NCBI GenBank assembly: GCA_040414675.1
Contig: JBEDUN010000039.1
Coordinates: 1 to 64,000 of the forward strand
Reading direction: 5' to 3'
DNA from: JARBAU01 sp040414675
GTDB taxonomy: Archaea > Thermoproteota > Nitrososphaeria > Nitrososphaerales > Nitrososphaeraceae
Length of the DNA stretch: 64,000 nt
The notes below the pieces were generated by a model, which saw only the letters and a program-made list of their open reading frames with translations, was not told the DNA's origin and searched no databases. Position 1 is the stretch's first letter; every line of letters starts with the position of its first letter. Positions 9,507 through 19,290 of the stretch are shown here, piece after piece. Made by a program: the position numbers and the translations under genes.

Positions 9507-10097
9507 ATGAAGGTATTGCATAAAATCTATTTTATTTCTGGGAGCCTTGCAATATTCTCAATAATAGTCTTTCTAGTCTATATAGAAAGCAATGCAAGCT
9601 TAAAGAACGGAATCTTTAAGGGTATACAAAGCGAAATAAAAAATAATGAAACATCGAATTCGGATTCACAAAGACGGATTGAAATTTCAATCGCAAGGCT
9701 AGCTTTACATAAAATCAATAACAATGAATCAGCTCTTCAGATTAGTTTTGATGTTAATAATCCTAATGCTGGCACATTAATTTTGGAGGAAATAAAATAT
9801 GATATCATAATTCAAAATATCAAATTAGTATCAGGAAGTATCGGACAAATGCTTGAAGGCTTCCTGACCCCTACTGCTGACACGTTTCCTATAATTGGTA
9901 ATAGCTCAATTATGTTGAAGGATAGAAAGGTAATTGATCGTAATTTTTTTGATCCAACTATCTGGAAAAATGTTGATCGAGGCGCGTCCAGAGTTATTGT
10001 AAACGGCACAATCTCTTACAAATCTACTACTGGACTAGAATCCAACAGGTTAGAGAAGAACTTTCAGTTTTCTTCTCCACTCAACTCTACTTTTTAA
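9507..10097 (+). CDS. Membrane-anchored protein with LEA-14/WHy-like beta domain
   Basis: An N-terminal hydrophobic segment (about residues 7-27, IYFISGSLAIFSIIVFLVYI) anchors a domain of about 140 residues facing outside. The stretch LQISFDVNNPNAGTLILEEI is typical of the LEA_2/WHy fold, where NPN follows a beta strand. Such domains are linked to desiccation or stress protection and are known as membrane-tethered proteins in archaea. The family match is by motif only. It is a single gene; its neighbour on the other strand is the aldehyde dehydrogenase. Confidence 0.6.
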   Translation: MKVLHKIYFISGSLAIFSIIVFLVYIESNASLKNGIFKGIQSEIKNNETSNSDSQRRIEISIARLALHKINNNESALQISFDVNNPNAGTLILEEIKYDIIIQNIKLVSGSIGQMLEGFLTPTADTFPIIGNSSIMLKDRKVIDRNFFDPTIWKNVDRGASRVIVNGTISYKSTTGLESNRLEKNFQFSSPLNSTF

Positions 10098-10517
10098 TAT
10101 AATAATATGATTTGTAGTTAGTTATGAAAGTTATAAAGCTGCAAACCATGAATCAAAATACATTGTATGTATATTGCAAAACTTTGATTCTACTGATCAG
10201 GAAAGGTGACATTATCCATGCTTGAAAGTTTTCAAATTGAAATTCATAATTAGATCTAATTCTGATAAGATATAGCCTGTTCTGATTCAAATTATTCCTG
10301 GTACCACCTAGACAATTCTAATCACATCTTTCGGAATTAAAAGGAATTATGACAGGATTTCTTTCGATTAGGGCCGAATCTTGATATTATTGTATCACTA
10401 GTATCTTACTACTTAGCAGGTTAGCGATTATACAGATCATCGTAGTCCTATGATTATTCGTCTTATAATAATCGATTATTTCGTGAATTAAATATAGTAA
10501 TGACTCACTCACCCATT
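10098..10517. other. Convergent intergenic region with a 14-bp palindrome
   Basis: No gene is seen. A perfect palindrome AATTAGATCTAATT occupies 10248-10261. As it lies between converging genes it is more likely a transcription end or protein site than a promoter element. Confidence 0.35.
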
Positions 10518-11921
10518 CTACTCTACAAGTAGTCTGCTTGCCAAGTCTTTTACTGCTACCGATTTTATGTTGACAAACTCTTTGATCCCGAATTCAGATA
10601 GCTCCCTGCCGATACCAGAATACTTGACTCCTCCGAATGGTAATCTTGGGTCAGAACGGACCATCTCGTTGACTCTTACTATTCCGCTTTGGATCTGTCT
10701 AGCCAGTCTGACTCCTTTCTCTAAATCGTTAGTCCAAATACTTGCTCCTAAACCAAATTCAGAATTGTTTGCTTCTTGTACTGCCTCTGATTCATTCTTT
10801 ACAATTATAACAGGAGCTGCGGGTCCAAAGACTTCTTCTCTTACGACTGCCATGTCAGGAGTCACATTAGATATTACGGTTGGTTCATAGAAATAACCAT
10901 TATTGTGAATTCTTCTTCCTCCAGTTAAGATCTCTGCACCTTTGGCCTTTGCATCGTCGACTTGCTTTTCTAATGCTAGTCTTTGAGTGTCTCTAACTAA
11001 TGGACCAACTGTTGTCTTGGAATTCATAGGATCACCTACTACTTCATTTTTCGTATTTTCTACAAAGAGTTTTAGGAACTTTTCCGCGACGTCCTTAACA
11101 ACAATAAATCTCTTTGCTGCTATGCAACTCTGTCCAGTGTTTAAGAGTCTCGACTGTGCAGCTAGATGAGCAGTTTGAATAAGGTCAGCATCTTCGAGGA
11201 CGATAAAAGGATCGCTACCTCCTAATTCCAAAACATACTTTTTCAGGCTTTTTGATGCTAGTTCTCCTATTCGTCTTCCGGTCTCAACGCTACCTGTCAC
11301 TGAGACTGCATCGACTCCTGGAGCTTGTATCAGTGCTTCGCCGGCTCTGTAATCTCCAATAATTGATTGAAATACCCCATCCGGAAAACCTGCTAGTTGG
11401 AATGCCTTTTCTATCTCTAGTGCACTTCCTAAACACACACTAGAATGCTTTAAAATCCCCACATTCCCCGCGATGAGCGCTGGAACTGCATATCGCATAA
11501 CCTGCCAGAAAGGGAAATTCCATGGCATAATACCTGCAATCACGCCTAAAGGTTCAAAGGAGACAAAACTCTTGCGAAATTCGGTTGGGATAATTTCGTC
11601 TCTAAGAAAGGACTCTGCATGTTCGGCATAATAATCACAGAGCCATTCGCATTTGTCTATCTCGGCTACCGACTGTCTAATAGGTTTTCCCATTTCTTGG
11701 GTGACAAGCGAGGAATAAGAGTCCTTATTTTTCCGAAGAACCTTTACTAGGTTTCTTATATAATCGCAACGTTCCGTTATTTCCTTCTTCCGCCATGAAT
11801 CAAAGGCAGTCCTAGATTTCTTCACAATCTGAGATATTTGTGCAGCATCCATAACGTCAAATGTACCAACAACTTCTTCTGTGGCCGGATTGATTGTACT
11901 AATTTTACTATTGTTGGACAT
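10518..11921 (-). CDS. NAD(P)-dependent aldehyde dehydrogenase, probably succinate-semialdehyde dehydrogenase
   Basis: A full-length ALDH of 467 residues. PWNFPFWQ (N135) positions the oxyanion, LELGGSDPF contains the general base E232, and NTGQSCIAA contains the nucleophile C266. The overall pattern (MGKPIRQSVAEIDKCEW, FGGVKYSGIGRELSEFGI) is that of the SSADH-like ALDHs annotated in ammonia-oxidising archaea. Such an enzyme interconverts succinate semialdehyde and succinate. In autotrophic thaumarchaea this touches the 4-hydroxybutyrate half of the 3HP/4HB cycle, but substrate assignment from sequence alone is uncertain. It is a single gene, read towards lower coordinates. Confidence 0.85.
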   Translation of the reverse strand: MSNNSKISTINPATEEVVGTFDVMDAAQISQIVKKSRTAFDSWRKKEITERCDYIRNLVKVLRKNKDSYSSLVTQEMGKPIRQSVAEIDKCEWLCDYYAEHAESFLRDEIIPTEFRKSFVSFEPLGVIAGIMPWNFPFWQVMRYAVPALIAGNVGILKHSSVCLGSALEIEKAFQLAGFPDGVFQSIIGDYRAGEALIQAPGVDAVSVTGSVETGRRIGELASKSLKKYVLELGGSDPFIVLEDADLIQTAHLAAQSRLLNTGQSCIAAKRFIVVKDVAEKFLKLFVENTKNEVVGDPMNSKTTVGPLVRDTQRLALEKQVDDAKAKGAEILTGGRRIHNNGYFYEPTVISNVTPDMAVVREEVFGPAAPVIIVKNESEAVQEANNSEFGLGASIWTNDLEKGVRLARQIQSGIVRVNEMVRSDPRLPFGGVKYSGIGRELSEFGIKEFVNIKSVAVKDLASRLLVE

Positions 11922-12205
11922 ATTCTATATTAGCTCTTCTCTCTATTATCTAATATGGTCAATGATGAGTGATCATAAGTAACTACGAACTGAGACTCGA
12001 TTCCGTATATATCGTAAACTTGGATCTTATGCAGACACACTGTAAACCTGCTACAATCATATACTTTTTCTTAGAGTGCAGGTCAATCGCATCGTATTCG
12101 ATTGTCTGGCGGTTAAACCAAATTGCCAGACGCGACACCCTTATTGCACATTTCTGATCGTATTCATCTAGCAACTTTGAGTAAATATACTAATCAATAG
12201 AATAG

Positions 12206-12577
12206 ATGAAAAATCGAGTTAAATTAAATACGACCACATTTATTATACTATCTTACAAACCCCCTATTAAAAATACGGTCGTCTCTAATCTAATGCCAGT
12301 AGGAAATAGATCAAGTCAAGTCCTGATCACAATAGCGGTTACCTCTATGCTAATCTTTGGGATAAATTTTATCCATAATGCAAATGCTCAAGGAAAACAT
12401 GGTAGTGATAATATGAATGCTGCTAATCCCAATCAAAAATCTGTGAAAAAAGACTTGACCGAATTATCAAAGTGCGAATCTGATCTTTCTAAGGATGATG
12501 GTCAGTTGACTTCAGCCGATGTCAGAGATTGTTATGGCCAAGTATTTACAAGCTCGAATCAAACTGGAACACGCTAG
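12206..12577 (+). CDS. Small secreted hypothetical protein
   Basis: A hydrophobic helix (SSQVLITIAVTSMLIFGINF) is followed by NANAQ, which looks like a signal-peptidase site. The mature part is about 60 hydrophilic residues with two cysteines (SKCESDL, VRDCYGQ) that could pair outside the cell. The annotated ATG leaves 35 residues before the signal helix, so the ATG at 12293 (MPVGNRSSQV) is a more natural start. Not recognised beyond this. Confidence 0.6.
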   Translation: MKNRVKLNTTTFIILSYKPPIKNTVVSNLMPVGNRSSQVLITIAVTSMLIFGINFIHNANAQGKHGSDNMNAANPNQKSVKKDLTELSKCESDLSKDDGQLTSADVRDCYGQVFTSSNQTGTR

Positions 12578-12682
12578 ACACCGCTGATTCATGTGAAGTG
12601 TTCCAAAAAGGTATCATATACCAATCATATCAAGATCTGAGGTATAAATAACTGCACAAATCCTAAGTTGAAAGATTGGTGT

Positions 12683-12714
12683 TAGCTGTCCTCGGGTGGG
12701 CTGGACCACAGCTA
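12683..12714. other. Hairpin between converging genes
   Basis: TAGCTGT at 12683-12689 pairs perfectly with ACAGCTA at 12708-12714, with two further C-G pairs possible inside. The right arm overlaps the stop codon of the minus-strand gene. It may help end transcription of the plus-strand gene. Confidence 0.35.
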
Positions 12715-13374
12715 GAACCCTAACCTTCTTTTTCTTCTCACAATTGCTTCGGTTTTTATTGATGTCAATAGGTATGAAAGAGTGGGATTTATGGCTGTGA
12801 TAGCAGCAGGAAATCCTGATAATCCCTCAGATACGCGGAGAATAAGTGCAATATCACATAGATGTGTGAATTCTTTTACCTTAATATCTGCATTTATCAA
12901 TCCACACTCCACCTGCTGAAAAACCGTTTTCATAATCCAAGCTGCATCTCTAAAGTCGGCTATGACATGTAGCTTCATTTCCTTACCTGTCCATAGCTCT
13001 GGCAAATTGGTAAGAAGGTTGGTCACATAGTCATCATCATTTGAAATGCGTAGTGGTGGGACCGATACCTTGCTTTCATTAAGTAATTCTTTAGAATCAC
13101 GAATATTACTATCAAAACCACTATCCTGATAATCGTTCTCAGTGCCTATATATTCGAGCTTGTCATCCTCCATTTCTACTTCGGACTGGGTTTGATACTG
13201 TTGTGCGCCTTCCTGTTCGTGAGATAGGTCTGGATTAATCTTTGCAGGACTTTGTACTTCAGGTTCGATATAGCTTAGATTGTCTTTCTTTTCTAACGAT
13301 TCAGAAAGTGGATTAAAATCTTCATTGGTCGGTTTTTGCTTTAGTTTCTTCTGAAACCAGTCTTTGAATCCCAC
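12712..13374 (-). CDS. Hypothetical protein with acidic linker and conserved-looking C-terminal domain
   Basis: 220 residues. The first 10 are basic and aromatic (GFKDWFQKKLKQK), then about 90 residues are acidic and low in hydrophobics, so probably disordered. The last 110 residues form a compact domain (LLTNLPELWTGKEM, FRDAAWIMKTVFQQVECGL) ending in a basic tail VRRKRRLGF. No enzyme motif is seen. An adaptor or nucleic-acid-associated role would fit the charge pattern, but that is speculation. It lies downstream of glutamine synthetase on the same strand with a 126-base gap. Confidence 0.6.
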   Translation of the reverse strand: MGFKDWFQKKLKQKPTNEDFNPLSESLEKKDNLSYIEPEVQSPAKINPDLSHEQEGAQQYQTQSEVEMEDDKLEYIGTENDYQDSGFDSNIRDSKELLNESKVSVPPLRISNDDDYVTNLLTNLPELWTGKEMKLHVIADFRDAAWIMKTVFQQVECGLINADIKVKEFTHLCDIALILRVSEGLSGFPAAITAINPTLSYLLTSIKTEAIVRRKRRLGF

Positions 13375-13500
13375 TACAGTACATAAATATAACTACTTAT
13401 TAGAACTTTTGTCACTGACTGCAATACAGCTGTACCTCACAATTTATTCTGCAAATATGCAAGATTTATCAATACGAGCTACAACCAGACCGTTGAAAAG

Positions 13501-15018
13501 TCATATATCGAAATAGTACAGGAATTGCTGTGATTTTGATTTTTCATTGATTATTTTTGTTTCATTTTGTTTGATCGTTAAATATGTTTCAATTAACGTA
13601 TCACTAAAGCATGTTTGGAGATAATTCGTGTCACTTTTTAGACTATCAAGCGAGTCTCGTAAAGTGCGGGGCAGCGAATGAATTCCCAGGTTGCTTCTTC
13701 TAGACTCAGACATCTTGTATATATTTTCGTCTATAGGAGATCCCGGATCTGTTTTTTTCTTAATGCCATCTAGTCCTGCTGCTACTATTGCTGGGAACAC
13801 CAGATAGGGATTGGATGAAGGATCAGGAGCTCTAAACTCTAGCCGCTTTGTCTTGTAATTATCTTTGTCGTTTATTGGTATTCGAATTACAGTAGAACGA
13901 TTGCCTCTGGCCCACGCAATATACACTGGTGCTTCATATCCAGGAACTATTCGCTGGTAAGAATTCACTGTAGGTGCAACCAAGGCAGCTAATGATCGAG
14001 AATGATCGAGAATTCCCCCAACGAAATAGCGGCCAGCCTGACTCAGGTTGGAATACTCATCATTGGGATCGTAAAAAATATTGCAACAGTCCTCAGGTGC
14101 TGAACCAAGCGAGGACTTGGTCCACAAACTAATACTTACATGCATGCCTGAACCATTATCATTGCCGTTTTCTTTAAAGTCGGAATCTATTTTTGTGCAA
14201 TTAGGTGAGCATTCAAATATTGGCTTAGGCATGAAATTTGCAATCCGATTGCTTTTTTTCGCCACATTTCTAACTACATCTTTGTAGTTCTGAACATTGT
14301 CTGCAGTTTTAGTTAGACCGGCATGGAGAAAATTTATTTCAATTTGGCCAGTACTTGCCACCTCATGATTCAAGTTTGTTACATTGATATTATAGTAATT
14401 TTTAAGGATCTTTGCAACTTCGAACCTAAAATCCAAAAGGGAATCTTGGAACGGAGGAGCATCATATCCTGACTTATTTCTTATAGGATAGTTGCCTTTA
14501 CCCAGATTCTCTTCAGATACAATTTCTATCCCTTCAAGGGTACTACTTTCGGATGAGTCAAGATCATGAAAGATTATCCTATCAAAGATGAAGCATTCAA
14601 CTTCTGCTCCAATCTGACATGTAAGGTCTTGTTCTTCTAGGTATTCCTCCATAATTTGTGAGACATACCTAGGATCTTCATGTAATCTACCTCGTTGGTA
14701 TCCTAGGTAAACATCAGAAATTACCGAACCTGTAAGCCTCTTACTAAAGGGAAACAATCTAAGTGTATATTTATCAGGAACTAAAAGAAAATCTGAGTCA
14801 TCTATACTCGCGAATCCTTCTACCGATGAGCCATCGAGACCTATTCCTTCTGATATCAACTTTTGTAAATCATCATCAATCATCGCATATTTTGCAAGAA
14901 ATCTACCTAGTATGTTAGTATATCTTACTTGAAGAAACTCTATATCTTGTATTCTATTGTTATTTTCACTTCGCTTGAGTGACGGATCAACTACAGCGTC
15001 ATAACTTCTATTAGTCAC
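13501..15018 (-). CDS. glnA: Glutamine synthetase, type I
   Basis: Condenses ammonia and glutamate with ATP, the entry point of ammonia into biomass. The N-terminal beta-grasp domain contains GLDGSSVEGFASIDDSD, the classical GS signature near residue 60. The catalytic domain shows QIGAEVECFIF, GQIEINF, NGSGMHVSISLW and RLEFRAPDPSSNPYLVFPA. The length of 505 residues is that of GS-I. The start is ATG at 15018. No regulatory domain is fused. It is preceded by a 640-base gap, so its own promoter is expected there. Confidence 0.95.
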   Translation of the reverse strand: MTNRSYDAVVDPSLKRSENNNRIQDIEFLQVRYTNILGRFLAKYAMIDDDLQKLISEGIGLDGSSVEGFASIDDSDFLLVPDKYTLRLFPFSKRLTGSVISDVYLGYQRGRLHEDPRYVSQIMEEYLEEQDLTCQIGAEVECFIFDRIIFHDLDSSESSTLEGIEIVSEENLGKGNYPIRNKSGYDAPPFQDSLLDFRFEVAKILKNYYNINVTNLNHEVASTGQIEINFLHAGLTKTADNVQNYKDVVRNVAKKSNRIANFMPKPIFECSPNCTKIDSDFKENGNDNGSGMHVSISLWTKSSLGSAPEDCCNIFYDPNDEYSNLSQAGRYFVGGILDHSRSLAALVAPTVNSYQRIVPGYEAPVYIAWARGNRSTVIRIPINDKDNYKTKRLEFRAPDPSSNPYLVFPAIVAAGLDGIKKKTDPGSPIDENIYKMSESRRSNLGIHSLPRTLRDSLDSLKSDTNYLQTCFSDTLIETYLTIKQNETKIINEKSKSQQFLYYFDI

Positions 15019-15657
15019 AGTGATAGAATATACTTAATTGAATATATAATTTATTGTCAAAAATACTAACGATTGATAGCTAATCATCTATAAACAATAG
15101 TATTTGTTAGTTGATGCGTATCTTTAATTAATTTAGGAAAACAGATGTTAAGCCAAAATATTCATGTGATGAACACTAGGATGCGGAATATGTCTAACTT
15201 ATTCTCATACAACGTGTTAGTAGACGAATTCTATTCGTAGTACCCGTAAAATTAAGAATATAACTGTGGGGTCGTAATATCATGAAAGCTATTCGATAGG
15301 TGATAGAATTGCCGAAATTGCTATCAGGTGACTTGAACTCAATAGATCAAACTAAATGTAGCAACAAGTCTAGCATAGAATAAAATCAAATGATAACTGT
15401 AGTTCACAATGGTGACGCTGTAGAAAATCGAAGAATTAGCAATTATAGCAAGTTATAGCGTTCAATCATACTTTATCAAAAATGCAAATTCGATGAAATC
15501 TGCTAATGAAAGCTATTTGTGTGTACTTAATTTCAGGTGAAGTTTATTAGCTCCTATAACTGATGATCTCAATTTTAAAAAGCTATTCTGAATGGCAAGA
15601 GTCCAATTACTGAGCAACTAATCAGAGGACTAGGAGAAAATAATTGTGTATCTTGAA
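15019..15657. other. Gene-free gap upstream of glnA
   Basis: Should hold the glnA promoter. A TATA-like AATATATAA run lies close to the start codon at about 15040-15048. I found no gene or strong repeat in the rest. Confidence 0.4.
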
Positions 15658-16245
15658 TTATGTATGCGTAGACTGCATGTGCTTTGAAAGGACCTCCTTA
15701 TCACTGTACTCTTGCTGACAGTGAGGGCATATCAGCATCGCTCTTGTGTCTTTCAAATGAGTCGATGCAAAAGGGTTCAAAATACACAACGACGAAGAGG
15801 TTGCAGCTGCATTGATAGTCTCCATAGCAGCTTTTTCCATTTTCGCCATTATACCATCTCTACTAACAATACCCAACACGCTATTTGATGTCGTTATTAT
15901 GAGCTGTCTAATAATATGCTTTTCCATCACCGACAGAGCATCCGAAATCGACATTTCGGGGGGGATAGAAATAACAGGTGAGGACATAACCTCTTTGATC
16001 GTTATTTTGGCTGGTGATTTGTGAGTAGATACTACTTTGAATAGTACGTCAGTTTTTGATACCAATCCGATAATTTGTCCACCAGAGTCCGACACAAGGA
16101 TAGAGCGAACTTGGTTCTCTTTCATTGCAGTGATTGCATCAGCAACTGTTCTGGACTGCTCCAAAATTATGACATCAGAGTTCATTGCAAACGAAACAGA
16201 CATCGACAATAAAGAAGGTCTATTGAAACTTTTATCGTCTATCAC
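15658..16245 (-). CDS. CBS-pair protein with C-terminal C2H2 zinc finger
   Basis: Two CBS motifs cover about residues 18-70 and 85-135 (VRSILVSDSGGQIIGLVSKTDV; RQLIITTSNSVLGIVSRDGI). CBS pairs usually bind adenine nucleotides and act as energy sensors. After a 35-residue linker the protein ends in a single zinc finger, C173-x2-C176-x12-H189-x4-H194. A CBS sensor joined to a C2H2 finger suggests nucleotide-gated binding to DNA, RNA or a partner protein; this is inference. The ATG start precedes the first CBS motif by about 20 residues. It is the next minus-strand gene upstream of glnA, 640 bases away, so probably not co-transcribed. Confidence 0.85.
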   Translation of the reverse strand: MIDDKSFNRPSLLSMSVSFAMNSDVIILEQSRTVADAITAMKENQVRSILVSDSGGQIIGLVSKTDVLFKVVSTHKSPAKITIKEVMSSPVISIPPEMSISDALSVMEKHIIRQLIITTSNSVLGIVSRDGIMAKMEKAAMETINAAATSSSLCILNPFASTHLKDTRAMLICPHCQQEYSDKEVLSKHMQSTHT

Positions 16246-16691
16246 TACAGTATATTATAATCAAGTGTTTAAATAAATTTTTTGATGAGATAACCTAAAT
16301 TTGGAAAACTAATGCAAATAAGATAGGACATAGATATTAAGGATTCAATGCACTTTCAAGATCATCATCCTACCTTTGGCTATTAAACTCATAGCAGAAA
16401 TGAACCGAACCACTTTAGGATTCAAAACTGAAATCGGTATACGTAATCTTACCGCACATTTCCGGCTGCATACATATTAGGTAATTAAAATATAGCTAAA
16501 ATCTAAGCTCGAAATATGTGGAATAATGTAACATCGTCTTGTTTCCATTTAGAGCAAACGCAATGATTGATTTTTTCTCAATAATCAATGTTAATTTCTA
16601 CTTCACTACCATAGTTTTTTAATCAATAAATAACTTAAAGCTGTTAAACAACTTTTCTTGATGTACAATAACAATAACTCGTCTAGTAGAT
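16246..16691. other. Divergent gap between CBS gene and CdvB-like gene
   Basis: Both promoters must lie here. AT-rich, with a TATA-like AATAAATAACTTAAA run at about 16625-16640 for the CdvB-like gene. Nothing else seen. Confidence 0.4.
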
Positions 16692-17387
16692 ATGGAGTAT
16701 TACAAAATGTCTTTTGGGAATAAATGGAGTCGACCTCAACACGGTGAGAGCGTTAGCGAGAGTGTAAGGAATAAAATTCGTGATGGGATAAAATCATCAG
16801 AGCCACTTAGACCTAGAATAGAGGAGGCTCAGAAAAAATTGCAAATGCAGATTTCCAAGTTAGATGCGATATCTACGAAGATGAACGAAAAGGATAAGCT
16901 AATCTTTGATCGTGTGATTCAGGCTGTTCAGAATCATGATGGGCAATATGCCAAATTGTTGTCCAGTGAATTATCTCAAGTTCGCAAAATGAACACTATG
17001 GTGGACTCTGCGAAATTGGCTTTGGAACAGATACAGCTGAGGCTAAATACAATGACTGAACTCGGAGATGTGGTTGTCACTCTAAGCCCAGCTATGTCAG
17101 TAATAAAGGGAATTCAAGGAGGATTATCATCCATGATGCCAGAAGCTGATCAATCAATGGGACAGATATCAGATCTCTTGGGTAATATATTAACTGGAAC
17201 TGGTCAAGCTATTTCTTCATCTACAGTAGCTAAAGACATAGGAGGGATCACCAGTCTTGACGAAGAAGCGATGAAAATAATCGAAGAGGCCACTGCGACA
17301 GTAGAGGAAAGCACAAGAAGCAAATTTCCAGACTTGCCATCTACAGAAGGCATCACCTCTAGAAGGACCGAAACATCTGTTTATTAA
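16692..17387 (+). CDS. CdvB/ESCRT-III-like (Snf7 family) protein
   Basis: Related to the CdvB proteins that form membrane-remodelling filaments during thaumarchaeal cell division. The first 110 residues are long charged helices (LRPRIEEAQKKLQMQISKLD, MNEKDKLIFDRVIQAVQNHD) in the order of an ESCRT-III core, followed by MSVIKGIQGGLSSMMPEADQ, the alpha-5-like linker, and an acidic C-terminal tail. There is no winged helix as in the main CdvB, so this is probably one of the paralogues. cdvA and cdvC are not nearby. The ATG at 16707 (MSFGNKWSR) is a more likely start than 16692. Confidence 0.85.
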   Translation: MEYYKMSFGNKWSRPQHGESVSESVRNKIRDGIKSSEPLRPRIEEAQKKLQMQISKLDAISTKMNEKDKLIFDRVIQAVQNHDGQYAKLLSSELSQVRKMNTMVDSAKLALEQIQLRLNTMTELGDVVVTLSPAMSVIKGIQGGLSSMMPEADQSMGQISDLLGNILTGTGQAISSSTVAKDIGGITSLDEEAMKIIEEATATVEESTRSKFPDLPSTEGITSRRTETSVY

Positions 17388-18057
17388 TAACATCAATTTT
17401 TTTAGATTCCTAAGACGGACTAAAGTTAATCTCGTTCTACCAAGGAACGATTTTACCACCTACTCTCTACTCATAAGTCATGTCTGATAACCCTCTATTA
17501 TTGGACTTGTTCATTTTTTTGGTTCTGATCTATAACTACAATTAAGAAAAGTTTAAACTATAACTAACAGGCTTTTTCGGGTTTATTGATGGTAGCCATC
17601 ATGGTTCCTAACTGATTCTATTAATCCCAAATACTTTTTTTATGCTTTTATCTAATCCGTTACTAATTAAGGACTAAACCCTTGAGCACGAGATTGCTAG
17701 AGATATCACCGACGACAAAAGTGTGTAGAAAGGACTCCTTTTATAGACTGCCTATAGAACTATAGTCGTAACTTTTAATAATTTTCTTCAGAGTGAAAGT
17801 ACAGAATTGCAATTCACATTTCCGATGTAGGATAAGTCGCATCTCCGTTCCACCATTAATACACCTCATCCTACAACCGTTTCTTCAAAGGTGATTAATA
17901 GACTGTTTATAGAACAAAAATTAAACCCTTTAAATGAAATTCATCGAAGGTGATTTATAATCACACTTGGTGTGGTGGTGACACAAATAATGGTAAAAGT
18001 GACCAGGACGGTATGCATGAAGTCTTACCATCACCACTTTCAAAGCTAATTGAAATA
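17388..18057. repeat. 670-base gap with direct and inverted repeats
   Basis: No gene is seen. An 18-base direct repeat, ATAGACTG-NN-TATAGAAC, occurs at 17743-17760 and 17898-17915 with two central differences. TGTAGGAT at 17826-17833 pairs with ATCCTACA at 17868-17875. A shorter repeat AAGGTGATT occurs near 17888 and 17947. The elements lie downstream of the CdvB-like and tyrosinase genes, which converge here. Confidence 0.45.
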
Positions 18058-18954
18058 TCATACATACTCGGCATATGGATTTGTCCTCCAGTAAGATTCA
18101 ACATACGCATATCCAAATCCTGAGTTTTGGTAGTATGGCCACCAGGGATCCAATAGGGTATCATTCCCTGAAAGGTTGGGGTTCAGACCTGGGTGCTTGG
18201 TCTGCCATACTGACCAGATCCTGTCTATGTTGGCATGATGCAGCCAAAACAGCGGGTCTGCTGGTGATATACTAGGGTTAGTCATTGGTCCGCCTACCCA
18301 CATATGTACATGATTATGAAAATATTCAAGATCCAAAGTAAAGTCTGTATACGTTGAGTTACCTAAACAATTATTGATGTCTTGACTTGTAGGTAGGGAA
18401 AATCCTGGTTGTTGTCCAGGAGTCCTAAAGACAACGACTTTGTTATAATTAACAGGTCCTCCATCAGGAGGCGGAATTATTTCTTGATCAGGAATAAGCA
18501 CAGTAGGTGTAAAGCTCTTCAACCAGTTTGGAACAGAGGGGTTAGTGGTCCAATCCCAATATGGGATAAAAAAATTCTTGTCAACAAAATACTGTATCGC
18601 TGTCTCTAGTCTTGTCAGATATAGCCTATGCCAAACTAAAAACCGTTGCGCACCAACTGGATCACCGCCGCCATGCATTCTGTGAGGCTTTCCATGAATT
18701 GCTACTGTCTGGCGGTAGTTCGCATCTAAAAAATTCCCAGCAGCTAAATTATTAAAATTTGCAACTCCGTTTATGAATGCATTTTTTTCTGTGTCACTCA
18801 TTATTGCTTCATTCTTTCGCTGCGTTTTTCCTGCTTTAACAAAGGTGATTCTTTCTTTCGGGACGTTATACGCATAGCTGGCCCGATTTAGCCAATTTTC
18901 CGAGGTTGGAACAATATTGATGTCGGATTTTATCATTTCTACGGATTTTTGCAT
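18058..18954 (-). CDS. Tyrosinase-family binuclear copper enzyme
   Basis: Type-3 copper proteins oxidise phenols to quinones or carry oxygen. Both copper-site halves are visible. For CuA there are candidate histidines H87, H91 and H94, then FLVWHRLYLTRLE with H109. For CuB there is HNHVHMWVGG (H213, H217) and DPLFWLHHANIDRIW (H239/H240). Supporting aromatic motifs FFIPYWDWTTNP and the closing region of about 298 residues fit bacterial and fungal tyrosinases. No Tat or Sec signal is visible, so it may be cytoplasmic or need a partner. Neighbours do not form an obvious operon. A tyrosinase is not a core thaumarchaeal gene, so acquisition by transfer is likely but unproven here. Confidence 0.9.
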   Translation of the reverse strand: MQKSVEMIKSDINIVPTSENWLNRASYAYNVPKERITFVKAGKTQRKNEAIMSDTEKNAFINGVANFNNLAAGNFLDANYRQTVAIHGKPHRMHGGGDPVGAQRFLVWHRLYLTRLETAIQYFVDKNFFIPYWDWTTNPSVPNWLKSFTPTVLIPDQEIIPPPDGGPVNYNKVVVFRTPGQQPGFSLPTSQDINNCLGNSTYTDFTLDLEYFHNHVHMWVGGPMTNPSISPADPLFWLHHANIDRIWSVWQTKHPGLNPNLSGNDTLLDPWWPYYQNSGFGYAYVESYWRTNPYAEYV

Positions 18955-19290
18955 AAATTGACCACGATACTATGGTATTTGTGAATTACCGTTATAGGGA
19001 AAATAGTTAAGGATTTTTTGACTTTTTCTACATAAAGACTCTTCCTTCCAAATAGTTGGAAAAGGTAATATACATTGTCATTGTTTGGCACAGATTGTAT
19101 TTAATTTCTGTTTGCTTAGTTAAACTTAGGGTCTAAAAAAACAATTTATACCAACAAATGCGGCCCGCTGAGGGCATGATAAACATCCCCTTTTTAAACG
19201 GTCAAAACGACTTCAAGATTCGTACTATAACATCATTAAGATAAGACTAAACTACAATTATAAACAGTCGTACATCAATAAGCTTAGATT
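18955..19290. other. Divergent gap between tyrosinase and a small zinc protein
   Basis: Holds the two promoters; no gene or strong repeat seen. Confidence 0.35.

Noticed and set aside
11969..12174. Overlapping frames of about 60 codons on both strands
   Set aside because: They shadow each other in the promoter region of the aldehyde dehydrogenase and show no motif.
12683..12714. Possible small structured RNA
   Set aside because: Only one short stem is supported and it overlaps a stop codon; listed as a hairpin and not as an RNA gene.
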